Shown piece after piece: positions 32,060 through 44,600 of a stretch of 64,000 nt of DNA; the stretch's first letter is position 1, and every line of letters begins with the position of its first letter. A program made the position numbers and the translations under genes. The notes under the pieces are model-generated. The model searched no databases and was not told the origin of the DNA. It was given only the letters and a program-made list of their open reading frames with translations. The stretch comes from Tuctoria greenei (lineage: Eukaryota; Streptophyta; Magnoliopsida; Poales; Poaceae). The stretch lies in the NCBI GenBank assembly GCA_036927565.1, contig JAYESD010000005.1:85228301-85292300 (forward strand). Direction: 5' to 3'.

Positions 32060-34195
32060 CCTCCGAAGGGCCTACCGTCGACGTCTACACGAAGATGGTG
32101 GACGATGCCGGAGCATCCAACTCCGTCCGGCACCTCACAAGGAGCCTGCCGTCAACATCCCAGAATGTCAACAACAGCACCAAGCGCGGATAAGTGAGTA
32201 AACTCTCATGCCCCGCTCTTGTTGCTAACAAGGTTCCCTTGCGATGACCTGTAAACCAGGGGCCTGCCATCGATGTCTACACGAAGATGGTGGACAACGT
32301 CAGAGCATCCAGCTCCGGCATCTCCCAACAGGCCTGTCGTCGACGTCTCTATGACGATGGTGGACAACGCTAGAACATCCAGCTCCAGCACCTCACAAGG
32401 GGCCTGCCGTCGATGTCCAAGAACATCAATGACAGCACCAAGCACGGATAAGTGAGTAAACTCTCCATCCCCGCTCTTGTTGCTAACAAGGTTCCCTTGT
32501 GATGGCCTGTAAACAAGGGGCCTCCGTCCACGTCTCTACGATGATGGTGGACGACGTCGGAGCATCCAGCTTCGGCACCTCCCAAGGGGCCTGCCGCCGA
32601 CGTCCACACGAAGATGGTGGACGACGTTGGAGCATCCTGCTCCGGCACCTCACAAGGGGCCTATTGTCGATGTCCCAGAACGTCATCAACAGCACCAAGC
32701 GCGGATAAGTGAGTAAACTTTCCCGCCCCGCTCTTGTTGCTAACAAAATTCCCTTGTGATGGCCTCTAAACCAGGGGCCTACCGTTGACGTCTCTATGAA
32801 GATGGTGGACGACGTCGGATCATCCAGCTCCGGCACCTCCCAAGGGGCCTGCCGTCGACGTCTACATGAAGATGGTGGATGACGCTGGAGCATCCTGATC
32901 CGGCACCTCACAAGGGTCTTGCCGTTGATGTCCCAGAACGTCAACGACAGCACCAAGCGTGGATAAGTGAGTAAACTCTCAAGCCCCGCTGTTGTTGCTA
33001 ACAAGGTTCCCTTGCGATGGCCTGTAAACCAGGGGCCTGCCGTCGACGTCTCTACGATGATGGTGGACGACGCCGGAGCATCCAGCTCTGGCACCTCCCA
33101 AGGGGCCTGCCGTCGACGTCCACACGAACATGGTGGACGACACCGGAGCATCCAGCTCTGGCACCTCACAAGGCGCTTGTCGTTGACGTCCTAGAACGTC
33201 AACAACAGCACCAAGCGAGGATAAGTGAGTAATTTCTCCTGCCCCGCTCTTGTTGTTAACAAGGTTACCTTGCGATGGCCTATAAACCAGGGGCCTGCCG
33301 TCGACGTCTCTACGACGATGGTGGACGATGATGGAGCATCTAGCTCTGGCACCTCCCAAGGGTCCTACTGTCGATGTCTCTACGACGATGGTGGATGACA
33401 CCAGAGCATCCAACTCTGGCACCTCCCAAGGGGCCTGCCGTCGACGTCTACACGAAAATGGTGGATGACACCAGAGCATCTAGCTCCAGCACCTCACAAG
33501 GGGCTTGCCGTCGACGTCTCTACGATAATGGTGGACGATGCTAGAGCATCCAGCTCCGGCACCTCCCAAGGTGTCTGCCATCAACGTCTCTACAACGATG
33601 GTGGACGACGCCAGAGCATCCAGGTCCGGCACCTCTCAAGGGGCCTGTTGTTGACGTCTCTACGACGATGGTGGACAACGCCGGAGCATCCAGCTCCGGC
33701 ACCACCCAAGGAGCGTGCCATCGATGTCTACACAAAGATGGGGGACGACGATGGAGCATCCAGCTCCGGCATCTCCCAAGGGGCCTGCCGTCAATGTCTC
33801 TACGACAATGGTGGACGACGCCACAGCATCCAGCTTCGGCACCTCCCAAGGGCCCTGCTGTCGACGTCTACACGAAGATGGTGGACAACGCCAGAGCATC
33901 CAGCTCTGTCACCTCACAAGGAGCCTGGCGTTGACATCTCTACGATGATGGTGGACGACGCCAGATCATCCAGCTCCGGCACCTCCCAAGGGGCCTATCA
34001 TCGACGTCTCTACGATGATGGTGGACGACGTCGAAGCATCCAGCTCTGGCACCACCCAATGGGCCTGCCCTCGACGTCTACAAGAAGATGGTGGACGACA
34101 CCGGAGCATCCAGCTCCGGCACCTCCCAAGGGGCTAGCCGTCGACGTCTACACGAAGATGGTGGATGATGTCGGAGCATCTCCCAAGGGGCTAGT
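32060..34195 (+). repeat. 70-bp tandem array with a 258-bp higher-order repeat (element C)
   Basis: The basic unit is 70 bp (for example GTCGACGTC starts at 33301, 33371, 33441 and 33511). Each unit contains a palindrome GCCGGAGC-ATCCA-GCTCCGGC (8-bp stem, 5-nt loop), most often intact or with one mismatch. From about 32060 to 33300, pairs of units alternate with a spacer of about 118 bp containing GGATAAGTGAGTAA. The GATAAGTGAG word recurs at 32190, 32448, 32705, 32963 and 33221, a 257-258-bp higher-order period, five copies. From 33300 to 34195 the 70-bp unit repeats alone about 13 times. Open reading frames here are by-products of the repeat. Confidence 0.9.
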
Positions 34196-34524
34196 TCAAG
34201 AAATTCTGCGATCAAGTGGTAGATGTGCTTAGCCAACTAACCACATCTACCAACGGGCCTCTAAGGGGATCCACATGTAGAAAATCAACGGACAGCACTT
34301 GAGCCATGTCAATTGTGCAAATTGCAGGTCCTGAGAAGCCAACGATCTTAACAAAGGTTCTGCAAATCCCTATATAGCTAAGGACTCAGAGCAACAATTG
34401 AAAAGCACAAAGACAATGCAAGAAGCCAAACACAAGTTCAGATTCATTAAGGAATTCTTTACAAGGGAGGGTGAACCCCGAATACAAAAAACAAGCTACC
34501 AGCCTCAGCCCCGACTGAACTGCG
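34196..34524. other. Short non-coding stretch after the array (element C)
   Basis: About 330 bp between the array and the stop of the reverse-oriented gene. It is partly AT-rich, and I see no gene or repeat. Confidence 0.5.
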
Positions 34525-35854
34525 CTACACATGTTGGGTGGCTTCCTTAACCTCCGCCGCTGCTGTCGCCTCACGTTCCTCAACGGGGCCTTCAAAAACT
34601 GGCTCCAGTGGCAGATCATGGTACCGGCTCCGGTAGAACACCAAGACATGGGATGCTACCGTCTCCGCCGCCGCCCTACCCACAACTTCCAGACGCTGAG
34701 CCAGTTGACACTCCCATAGATCAAGCTCCCGACCGCAGTGCTCTGCTGCCTGCTCCCGGGCTTGAACATCAAGATCGTGCAAGAGGAGTTCCTGACGCTC
34801 AGCTAGGTGCTACGCCCGGTCCCGTGCCAAATTACTCTCCTGAAGCTCAAGGTCTTCGAGGCGATACTGCAGTCTGTCTCGATGACCTACGCTGCCACCT
34901 CTTATTCAATGATAGCAACCTCCCTCTTGGCAACGTCGGCTTCCTGATGACTTAGGGCCTCTCGACTGGCAGCAAGAGCCTGCAGGCGGGCATCAGCACC
35001 ATCGTTGGCTGCCTTGGCATTGGCCAGAATCTTCTGGGTCAAGGCGTCTGAGGCCCTCACCAACCGGTGCCTCACCTCCAGTTCCTTGCTCTTCTTCTGG
35101 TACTTTGCTTTCACCTCGGCGATCGTGGAGCTCAGGAGACCCTCCCAGCCTCAGAGGCGCTCGCCCTCAGCACGCAATTTCTCCCACTCCACAGCAAGAG
35201 CCTCTTGCACTCGGCGAAGGTTCGATTGCACCTGAAGGATGCTAGATTGCGTCAAGTACATGACGTCAAAAAGCTGCTACAGCTGCGCCGAAGTCAGGGA
35301 AGGTCATCCAGTGATCATCTTGGGGACCCCTTCCTCACGTAGCGGTGAAGGCGAGGCCACCAGCGCTAGAGATCTTGCCCCCAGAGTCTGAGCAAGAGTT
35401 ACAGTGCCACCTGACACAGCAGGGCCACCATCGCTCAGAGAGCTGCCTGCCGAATCAGCGGCCATGGAGGTCAGACCCTCAGCCCCAGACTCGGCTCCGA
35501 CATGGCCTCTGTCGCGATGGCAGGAGGTGCCTCTGCCATGATGGTCGGTGGTGCCTCTGGCGCGACAGCTGGAGATGCAACCAGAGATGCTTCACTACCC
35601 ACGCTGGGCACAGTCATCGGAGCAGCACTCCCCTGAACAAGCTTGGCAGGCTGCCCTGCCAACACAGCCGTAGCATCCTCGGTCGCCTTCAAAGCACTAA
35701 TGGGCACTACCCCTGGCGGTAGGGGCCTCGCAACAGCTGACGTAACCCTGCAAATCAAGATCAAGCCCTAACCAATCAACATAGGCAGGCGAAGACAATA
35801 GAGCAAGCGTTGGCAAGAATGCCTTATCGACGTCCCTAGAAGCTCCAGCGAGCC
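34525..35854 (-). pseudogene. Opposite-strand gene of element C, 3' part
   Basis: Minus-strand continuation of 48408-49919, split off by element B. It includes an Ala/Pro-rich region (ASPAVAPEAPPTIMAEAPPA), a coiled coil (AKYQKKSKELEVRHRLVRAS; EALSHQEADVAKREVAIIE) and a C-terminus (DLPLEPVFEGPVEEREATAA...TQHV) with stop at 34525-34527. The end corresponds to PLDPVLEGPVEGEGEA in A and B. A candidate intron of 84 bp (35831 down to 35748, GT...TTGCAG) lies where A and B have theirs, though I could not confirm the frame across it. Several frame changes are present. Confidence 0.68.
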
Positions 35855-36709
35855 TATCGGTGGTTGAATCCGACAGATCTCCTGGCACTACTGTTAGTAG
35901 TCCGTGGAGTTTGTAGTTCGGTAATGGGCGCGCAGAGATTCAAGAGATGGTGGCAAATTGACACAGAGGTTTACGTGGTTCGGGCCGCCTGAGCGTAATA
36001 CCCTACTCCACGGGGTGTGTTGCTGTTGTTTTGAGATTCTAAGAGTGTCTGAGTGTGTCCGAGAGCATGTCTAGCATATGTCCCCATATGTATCATCGAC
36101 CAGTCCTTTTATAGTACAAGGATTGGTCGTTACACAATTAGCTTGACCCGACATGTGGCCCTGGCGGTTACTAATGTTTAATACACAATAAATGAGGTTA
36201 ATTACCCTTAATAGCGTGGTAACGGGCCTTAACAGTGCCGTTACTGGTATTAAGGGCCCTCTGATCGGGTGTCATTAATATGGTATTAATGACACTTAAT
36301 CGGGTCTTGAAGACTTAGATTGCCCCTTGAAGGTCTGAGCCATTGGGGGTCCATCAATCTGTTTGTTGAGGTTGAAGGTCTGGCGGTTCAGACACATGGC
36401 AGCTCTGGAGCTTTACCGTCGTGGACGGGTAGGTCCGGTGCTGTTGGACACGTGTCGGTACCGGAGCTTCCCTCTGTCTGGGGTTAGGTCTGGGGGTGCC
36501 ATACAGGTATCAAGTCCGGAGCTTTCCCATGTGTGGGCGGTAAATCCGGTCTTATGATACACGTGGCGGCCCTGGGACTAACCATGTCGGGGAAGCAGGT
36601 CCGGTTATGGCTGCCATGTGGGGCCTTCGGATGTCTTCAAATCTGGTAGATGGAGTTTCCTTGTGATCTTTGCAATCCCAAGGGGTATCCGGTACACGAG
36701 GTACCGACA
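35855..36709 (-). repeat. 3' LTR of element B
   Basis: 855 bp. On the plus strand it begins TATCGGTGG where the other copy has TGTCGGTGG, so the terminal CA of the element (minus strand) has become TA. A minus-strand TATA box lies at 36107-36113. Confidence 0.94.
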
Positions 36710-36735
36710 GTGGCCCCCTGGGCCCACCTCTGGGA
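36710..36735 (-). other. Polypurine tract of element B
   Basis: On the minus strand a purine-rich AGAGGTGGGCCCAGGGGGCC, followed by AC, precedes the 3' LTR. It corresponds to the tract at 13586-13607 in A. Confidence 0.7.
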
Positions 36736-37246
36736 GAGACCTTTTGAATGAAGTCATTCTGCTGGAGGTGGGTCCATTCTTAGGTTTTTGAGCCGTGTCT
36801 TGAAGGGTCTTCGGATGTGCCGTTGGTGGTAGTTCAAAGTTAAACCACCGCCTTGTGGCATATCTTGGATGCGGCAGGTGAGATCTTAGCGTGCGGATCT
36901 CACGCAATTGAAGGTCGCCGGTTCCCAATACGAAAATTGTATCGGTTCCGCGCGCCCTGTCAGGCCGCCGCCTTCAGGTTTCCCACCTTTCATGATGACA
37001 ACCTTTCGCCTGGGGTAAAGACCTAGACTTGATCATCGAGATGGTCCCAGGCCCCCTTGTCATTAGCAGGGTGAAGTTTTTGAATGGTATCGTCGGCTCT
37101 TCTGCGGTTTCCATCCAAGTGTTGCGGGGGCTTACATAAGAAGGAAAGCACACACCATTTAGGGGTTCTTTACGCCTTCATTCGAACTTGCGCTCAAATC
37201 CTCCAAACCTTTGCTTGCTTTTCCTCTCTCGCCCCGCTGTGCCGCG
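36736..37246. promoter_or_regulatory. 5' flank of the opposite-strand gene of element B
   Basis: About 510 bp without a supported gene, homologous to 13087-13585 of A. A TATA-like TTACATAAGAAGG lies about 110 bp before the ATG, matching TTACTTAAGAAGG in A. Promoter function is inferred from position and conservation. Confidence 0.45.
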
Positions 37247-40200
37247 ATGGAGTTGGGTCTTCGCCAGAGCCGTCTGAAGATTGACGGTGATTTGAAGAAG
37301 GTTCGGGCCCTCATGGGGTGGTCCCCTGACTTCTTCAACAACCTGGTCCGCGCCGTCAAGCTTCCTTTCGTGAAGGAGCATGCCGGTGACATGGTGTACT
37401 TCTCGGTGTACGCCATGGTGGGACTGATCCCACCTTTCTACACTTTTTCTTGATGCTACTCGACTTCTATGGTCTGCAGTTGTACCACCTTGGCCCCCAC
37501 TCCATTCATCCGGTGTTGATCTTTGTCCACTTCTGCGAGATGTGGGTGGGCATTCCCCCCTGCGTTGAGCTCTTCCGCACCTTCTTCACCGTCCAGACCA
37601 CCGGCAAGAGTGACGAGTACCTTGGCTTCTATTGTTTTGTGAAGCGCAAGAATTGCCCGTACAAATACTTGTGGTCATTCCCTTCTGGGAAGTGGGACGA
37701 CTGGAAGAAGGATTGGATCGTCATCAGGGTGGAGGAGCATGAGAAGCTGGAGCTGCCCGAGGGCCTCCCCAACGTCAACACTGCAGCTTGGAGCGAAGCT
37801 TCGGTGTTATCGGATGCCTTCAACCCTGCTCTGACCAGGATCCGCCAATGCGTGGAAGGAGGGCTGACTCCTCATGCAGTATTTTGCAACTTCAGGTGGG
37901 CTCCGCTGAAGAAGAGGGAGAAGCTTGCTTGGGCCTTCAATAGTGTGTTGGACGACGACCGCATCGAGACCGGTTTGAAGTCCAACATGGAGGGCGCAAC
38001 TTTGGAGTTTCACCTCAAGAAGTTCCAGCACGGCATCGACGTCGAGGGTGACGACTTGACTCTGCCAGCGGCTTTCCTCCCTCTGAACATGGAGGCAGAG
38101 TTTAGCAGAGAGCTCTGGTGGAAGATGCCAGTGCTTGACAACCTTGGTGTCTTCGAGAGGCGTTCGATCACCGGGTTGGTGATCTCCGGAGCTTCCGAGG
38201 GTGGTCCCCCTTCCGTCCCGGAACAGAGAGTTGAAGTCGTGGGTAAGGGAAAAGAGTTGGTCGAGCCCTCGAGCCGTAAATGGAAGTTGAAGCACTCTGA
38301 CGGGAGGTCCATCAGACCTGCTCCTTCCATGGCGGCTCCTTCTCCCCATAGGGGAAGGTCTTCATCGGCGGCAACTACTCTAGCACCGACATCTCCCCGA
38401 GGTGCTAGCTCCGGCCATGTGGCTCCGGTACCAGGGCCAGCTGAAGGCTCTGGGTACGGAGGTCCTTCCCGGTCGAGGGGGGCCTCAACCCAAGTGACGT
38501 CGACAGCAGCAGTGAGCTCTGGGGAACCTTCCGGAGCCACCACGGCTGTGGCAATAGGGTCCGGCTCCGAGCGTCCAGAAAAGAGGTTCCGTGCTAATTG
38601 GTGCAGAAGCCTTCCGAGGTAATTTTTGATTTTTTACCTCAGTTGATTGTTTTTTGTTGTAACTATGTTTTGAGTTTCTTCGTCCTTCATCCACAGAGTG
38701 CCCAAGAAAAGGGCTGAAGCTCCGGTTCCTGCAGCAGCAGCTGAGGCTGTGCAGGCGGAAGCTCCTGCTCCTATTCCAGCATCGCCCCAAGAGGTGGCGG
38801 AGGCTGCGGCAGCTCCGGCGCTGGCTGTCGTGGTCTTGGACCTCGACTCATCCCCAGAAGCTCCCTTGGAAGTGCCGGACCACGAGAATGAAGATGTACC
38901 AGCGACGCCAGCCCCGGAGGATGAAGCTCCAGGTTCGAATGCTGAAATGACGGACGCTCCAGCCTTAGAGCCGGAGGTAGCTGCAATTCTGGCCCCAGAG
39001 CCGGATGTTATTGAAGCCCCGGCAGTCGAGCCGGTTGTTGATGAGGCCCCGACGGTAGAGCCAGGTATTGATGAAGTCCCAGCGCTTGAGTCGGTTGTCC
39101 AGGAAGCTCCGATGGTGGAGCCGGTTGCTGCAGAAGTTCCGGCGGTAGAGCCGGTCGTCGAAGAAGTACTGGCGTCTGAGCCAGTTGCTGTAGAGGTGCC
39201 GGCGCTCGAGCCCATGGTGGTTGAGGCATCAGCACTGGAACCGGTGGTGGATGAGGCGCCAATGTCAGAGCCGAACGTGGCTTCAGCTCTGGCGGAATCT
39301 TCTACGCCCGCCCCGGAAGCAGTGGTCTCGGAGGTGCCCGCACCTGAGCCAGGGTGCCAGGATGAAGTTGCTGGCCCCCCGCCAGAGGGGCCAGTTGTTG
39401 ATGACCTGGCGGTGGGACCTTTGGAGCCAATTCTGAAGGTCGAAACTTCTACTGCAGGACCTTCCTCGGTGGCGGCCGAGGCTATCCCGGAGGACGGCCC
39501 TAGTGTCATGGAAGCTCAGGAGACCGCTCTTGTAGAGTGGGACCCAATTTTTGTCACAGAGAACTCGCTGGAACCGGCGGTGATGACCCCAGCAGGTCCT
39601 AACCCGATCACCCTGTCATTGTCTATTGACAACGCCTGCTCCAGTCTTCGTCAGGTCCAGCTGGCTTTCTACCACGACAGCAAGGCCCTCGAGGAGAAGC
39701 GCCAAACTCTTAGGAGGTGGCGCAACCGGCTCCATTTCGAGACCAAGCTAGCGTAGTCGAGGCTGGCTGACGACAAGGAGTGGGTGCAGAGGGAGAAGGT
39801 CTGCCTGGAATACTGGTGTAAACTGCTGGATGAGAGGGAAAGCATGATGCGATCCCTTGACAACCAGTCCCGGGCCATTTACGAGCAGGCCAAAGCTGCT
39901 AATAGTGCAGCAGATGATTGCTAGGAGAGGCTCAATGCCATCCACGCTAGTCTCGTCAAGCGCCGGGAGGCTCTTGAGGAGCGGGAGAGAAAGGTCGAGA
40001 ATTAAGAGCAAAAACTCCTGGAGCTGCGGGACGACGTCGTGAAGAGGGAAGAAGAGCTTACCCAGAGGCTAACTCTGGGTGACAAGAGTCTCAAGGAGCG
40101 CACCAAGAAATTGGAGGAGCGCTGCGAGAGAGAAGAGAAGAAGGCATGGGAGCGAGGGCAGGAACTTCACAGGAGGGAGAATGCCATTTCTGCCAGGGAG

Positions 40201-40764
40201 AAGAAAGTGCGGGGCCAGGAGAAGGACATGTTCGACCGTCGGAACAAGATCCACCTCCGGGAGGAAGAGCTCGGAAAACTCGAAAGGCAAGTTGCTAAAA
40301 AGATTCAGCAGAACGCCAAAGAGGTTGAGCGCCTTGCCCATGAGAATTCAGAGCTTGCGTTGACCAAAAGATCCTTGGAGGAGATGCGAGGCTCGAGGAC
40401 TGTGGAGTCCCAACAAGTTTGGGACTTCCTGGGCAAAGCAAACGACGCGCTGACGCTAATGGGTTTTAGTCCCGTGCATCCGAATGATCTGGAGCCGGAG
40501 TTGGACCTTGCGTTGCAGGCGTTGAGTTCGGCAAGTAACAAACTCACCATGATGGGTGATGTGATCGCGGACCAGCTAGAGACCGAGGGACAATCCTTGG
40601 CGAAGGACGTCGAAGTATTCTTGCTGACGTGCTACACAAGCCGGAACCCTCAATTCCCCCTGGACCCGGTGCTTGAAGGCCCCATCGAAGGAGAGGGAGA
40701 AGCTGCCCAAGCCAACGTATCGGAGGCTGCCCAGAAGGTCGCCTCGTTCTTCCATAGGTTCTAG
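37247..40764 (+). pseudogene. Opposite-strand gene of element B (PF04195 domain, coiled coil), one intron
   Basis: The better-preserved copy. ATG 37247 (MELGLRQSRLKIDGDLKKVR). One base is lost near 37440 (PPFYTF to FLMLLDFYG), after which a 390-codon frame runs to 38622: PF04195 motifs HFCEMWVGIPPCVELFRTFF and FPSGKWDDWKKDWIVIRV, then MPVLDNLGVFERRS, then a Ser/Pro/Gly linker. The intron is 38619-38696. Exon 2 opens VPKKRAEAPVP and continues with about 250 residues of Val/Glu/Ala/Pro repeats (units like APALEPVVDEAP). The conserved SIDNACSSLRQVQLAFYHDS leads into a long coiled coil (EEREKRVEN/KKLEERCEREEKK type) and the C-terminus PLDPVLEGPIEGEGEA...FFHRF. Stops: TAG 39754-39756, TAG near 39922 and TAA near 40003. 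No catalytic motif recognised; a structural or nucleic-acid-binding role is only a guess. Confidence 0.85.
38619..38696 (+). other. Candidate intron of the opposite-strand gene (element B)
   Basis: 78 bp, GTAATTTTTG...CATCCACAG, T-rich before the acceptor. Splicing joins AG|A (Arg) and leaves VPKK in frame after SLP. Same position, donor and phase as the 79-bp intron in A. Confidence 0.78.
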
Positions 40765-41640
40765 GACCATCTCTTTGTAGCTCTCACTTGTATCCTCTCT
40801 TCTTTTTCTCCAATTTTGTAATCTCTTGTCTCCAGATGAATAAAATCCAAGTTTTTTTTGAATTTCATTTTTTGTCTTCAACACCTTTGTCACACTTTGC
40901 CCCCTGGTAGATGTACACAATTTTATTGTGAACATGTACCAAGAGGATGTAACAGTTGTTGAAGACTTGCGCACTTCGAACTTGTAGAATGTAGGTCCGA
41001 AGTCTTCGATAGTGAAGGCCCCATAAGGATGTTGGAGCTTAGTGGCTCCAGCATTGACCATCATCGGAACTTAGTAGCTCTGGCAGTAGTCTCCATCAAC
41101 CCGTAAAGCATCAACGGTTAGTCCTCTGGGGTGTCGTAGCTTGATAGCTCCGGCAGTGACCTCTATCAACACGTGGTGTGCCGACTGCAGACTCCACTAT
41201 AGAGTCTTCCCACCATCTTTTCTTCACATTGATGGCTGGTCCCCTAGCTTTACCGGTGTTGAGTAGCTCCAGCGACGCTCGCTATCAATGTTTGAACATC
41301 GACCACAAGCCACCTAGAGGATGTCGGAGTTTTGGCAGCTCCGGCTTCATTCACCATCATCATGAAATATTTATTTTTCCTGCACACTGAAGTCAAGAAA
41401 AATAGTAAAATCCATTTTCCTATCTATAACACTCTTAGGGTACAGAACCAGACTAAGTGTGTTTTGTTTCTTGTTTGACCCAAGGTAGCTAGCTTCACTT
41501 TTAGTTTTGAGACTATGACAAGTGTTGCATGGACGTTGCGGACCTTACGGGGTACGTCTGGTTGTCCTCCCGGAGGAGCTACCTGACTCTGTACAATGAC
41601 TCTATAACATACATCACATGTAATTACAGACTCACCTCCG
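40765..41640. other. Non-coding zone between the genes of element B
   Basis: Equivalent of 8302-9585 in A. It contains four or five diverged GGAGC/GCTCC palindromic units (about 41030-41345) and one CTTAG/CTAAG hairpin (41430-41460). No gene seen. Confidence 0.6.
41430..41460 (-). other. Conserved hairpin, element B
   Basis: On the minus strand ACACTTAG...GGT...ACC...CTAAGAGTGT, near-identical to 8487-8518 in A. I see only one copy in B. Confidence 0.6.
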
Positions 41641-44600
41641 TGATATTAAGCATAGAACTTACGGAGGTGCTCAATGTTCCAAGGATTAGGGAGAGGTGTC
41701 CCATCCTCGGTTGCCAAGCGAACGCATCCAGGACGCGATAATTTGATCACTCGAAAGGGTCCTTCCCAGCTGGGGGAAAGTTTTCTTAACCCTTCTTTGG
41801 ATTGTATTCTCTATAGCACCAGATCGCCTTCCTTGAGCTGTCGGTTGTGAACATGCCATTGGTGATAGTGCCAAAGAGCTTGGCGGTATCGGGCATTCCG
41901 AACAGCTGCTTGGCACCTTCCCTCTTCAAGGAGGTCAAGGTCTTCACACCAGAGCTGGTCCTGCATGGCTTCGTCGAAGGTCCGGACCCGGAGCGACCCT
42001 AAGGAGATTTCCGGAGGAAGGACTACTTCAGCTCCGTACACCAGGAAGAAGGGTGTCTCTCTAGTTGATCGGTTTGGAGTTGTCCTGTTGGCCCATAGAT
42101 TGGGCGGAAGCTCTTCGATCCAGTTGGCTCCATGTTTTTTTAGGCGCTCATATGTGCGCGTCTTGAGTCCTTTTAGGATTTTTGCATTTGCTCTCTCGGC
42201 TTGGCCATTGCTTGTCGGGTGAGCTACAGAAGCGTAGCTGACTTGGATGTCGAGGTCATTGCAATATCCTTGGAATGCAAAGCTTGTGAACTGGGTCCCA
42301 TTATCAGTTATGATTTTGTTCGGGACTCCAAATCTGCATACAATGGACTGCAAGAAGTTGATAGCTAATTGCTTGTTTGTTGTCACAACTGGAGTTGCTT
42401 CCGGGCATTTGGTGAATTTGTCAATGGCAACATACAGGAACTTGTAACCTCCAACGGCTCTTGGGAAAGGTCCCAAGATATCCATCCCCCACACAGCAAA
42501 AGGCCATGTAGGAGGTACCATTTGTAGAGGCTGAGCCGGTGTATGAATTTGTTTTGCATAAAACTGGCATGCTTCACATTTCTTCACCAGCTCAGTTGCA
42601 TCCTGGAGCGCTGTAGGCCAGTAAAAACCATGCTGAAAGGCTTTACCGACCAGCGTGCGAGAAGACGTGTGGTTCCCACACTCGCCTCCATAGATTTCCG
42701 TGAGGATATCACGACCTTCTTCCCTTGTGATGCACCGCATTAGGACGCCGTTGGCACCGCGCCAGTAGAGATCCCCTTCTACCAATGTGTATCTTTTAGC
42801 CAACCTGACTATCCGGTCATCGGATACATCATCGTCAGGAAGGATATTGTCTTTCAAGTAGCTTCGGATCTCCGAGATCCATGCATCGGAGCTAGCTTGA
42901 GCATTTGAGTCTTGCGTGTTGGGTTGCTCGGAGCTTCCGATAGCACCTACGACCCTAGATGGCTGCCATGGTAACAGGGCCATCGGGACCGCCAGCTTCG
43001 GGATGCTGGTCTCGCCCCCTTCGCTCAGTTTGGCGGGATGAGATGTGGGTTTTGACAACCTCCGGACGAAGGTTCTGTCGGGAGCCGGAGCTCTGGTTCA
43101 CGCTTTCGTCGAGAGTTCATCAGCTTCAGCGTTTTGGAGACGCTGGACATGGTGGAGGTCCAGGACCTTGAAGTCCTTCTGAAGCCTTTGGAGTTCAAGG
43201 AGATAAGCAGCTAGTTGGGGATTGTTGCAGGAGCATTCACCCTTCACCTGTTTAATGATGAGCTGCGAATCTCCCTTGACCAACAGCTGCTTGACACCAT
43301 ATGACAGTGCCACCTTTAATTCGTAAATGAGTGCTTCATACTCCGCATGTTGTTGGTTGCCTTGAAGTCAAGGTGGACCATGTATTTTACCTTCTCCCCG
43401 GTTGGAGCGAGGAGAAGGACTCCAGCTCCGGCCCCCTGCTTTTGCATGGAGCCGTCGAAGTAGAGAGTCCAGTGAGGCTCGGTGAAGACCGGAGCCTTGA
43501 GTTCCGGCTTCTGCTCCCTAGGGCTCCCAGGGTTTGATGGAGAGGGGGTCCATTCCGCCACAAAGTCCGCCAGTTCTTGACTCTTGATCGCTTGTCTTGG
43601 GACGAATTCAAGATCGAATTCGGCCAATTCCGCTGCCCACTTTGCAATGTTCCCAGTGGAATTGGGATTATGCAAGATCCCTCGCAGTGGATATGAACTT
43701 ACTGCTGAGATCTTATGAGCTTGGAAGTAATGGCGAAGCTTCCTGGAGGCGATAAGAACTTCATAGAGCAGCTTATGCACCTCTAGGTATCGAGTCTTGG
43801 CATCATGGAGTACTTTGCTGATGATGTACACTAGGCGTTGGACTGTTTGGACCCTCCCAGAGGGGCCCGGAGCTTCCCCCTCATCGACCTGGACCCTCCC
43901 GGGGGGGTTCGGACCTTCTTCGGGGACCTACGGGTCCTTGCTGGAGGAATCCGGAGGTTCTTCTGGAGTGACCGGACCCTCCCGGAGGGGTCCGGATCCT
44001 CTTGTTCAACAAGAGTAACTCATTGTAGATCCAAGTTTGGGGGCTGGGACCCAGACTCGCCTTCAGGAACCTCCTGACCCTCCTGAAGGGGTCAGGGTTC
44101 GGAGCTACCAAGGTTGGTAGGGTGGTGAGGAGCTGCTTCAGCTCCTGGAACGCCTTTTCTGCTTCTTCGGACCATTGGAATGGTCCGGACTTCCTCAACA
44201 CCTTGAATAAGGGAAGTGCCTGTTCCGCCAGTCTTGAGATGAACCGGCTGAGGGCGGTTAGACATCCAGTCAGCTTCTGGACGTCCTTGATGCGGGCTGG
44301 TGGCCGCATATCTTCAATGGCTTTAATCTTCGCCGAATTCGCCTCTATCCCTTGGTGGTTTACCAAGAATCCAAGAAGCTTTCCGGAGCTAACCCCGAAG
44401 ACACACTTGTCTGGGTTCAGCTTTGTGCAGGTGATCCGCAGCTTGTCAAAGACAGCTTGTAAGGTGTCAAGAAGTGACTCCTTGTCCTTAATCTTGACGA
44501 CGATGTCATCAACATACACTTCTACTACGTCTCTGATGAGCTCTCCAAAGGTTTTGTACATAGCTCGTACAAATGTTGAGGTTGCATTCTTGAGACCAAA

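Noticed and set aside
33465..34232. 255-codon open frame in the tandem array
   Set aside because: It is a by-product of the 70-bp repeat, whose units are nearly stop-free in several frames. It has no non-repetitive domain.
38634..39509. 291-codon minus-strand frame rich in Ser, Thr and Gly
   Set aside because: Shadow of the Pro/Ala/Glu repeats in the plus-strand gene of B, and it runs across that gene's intron.
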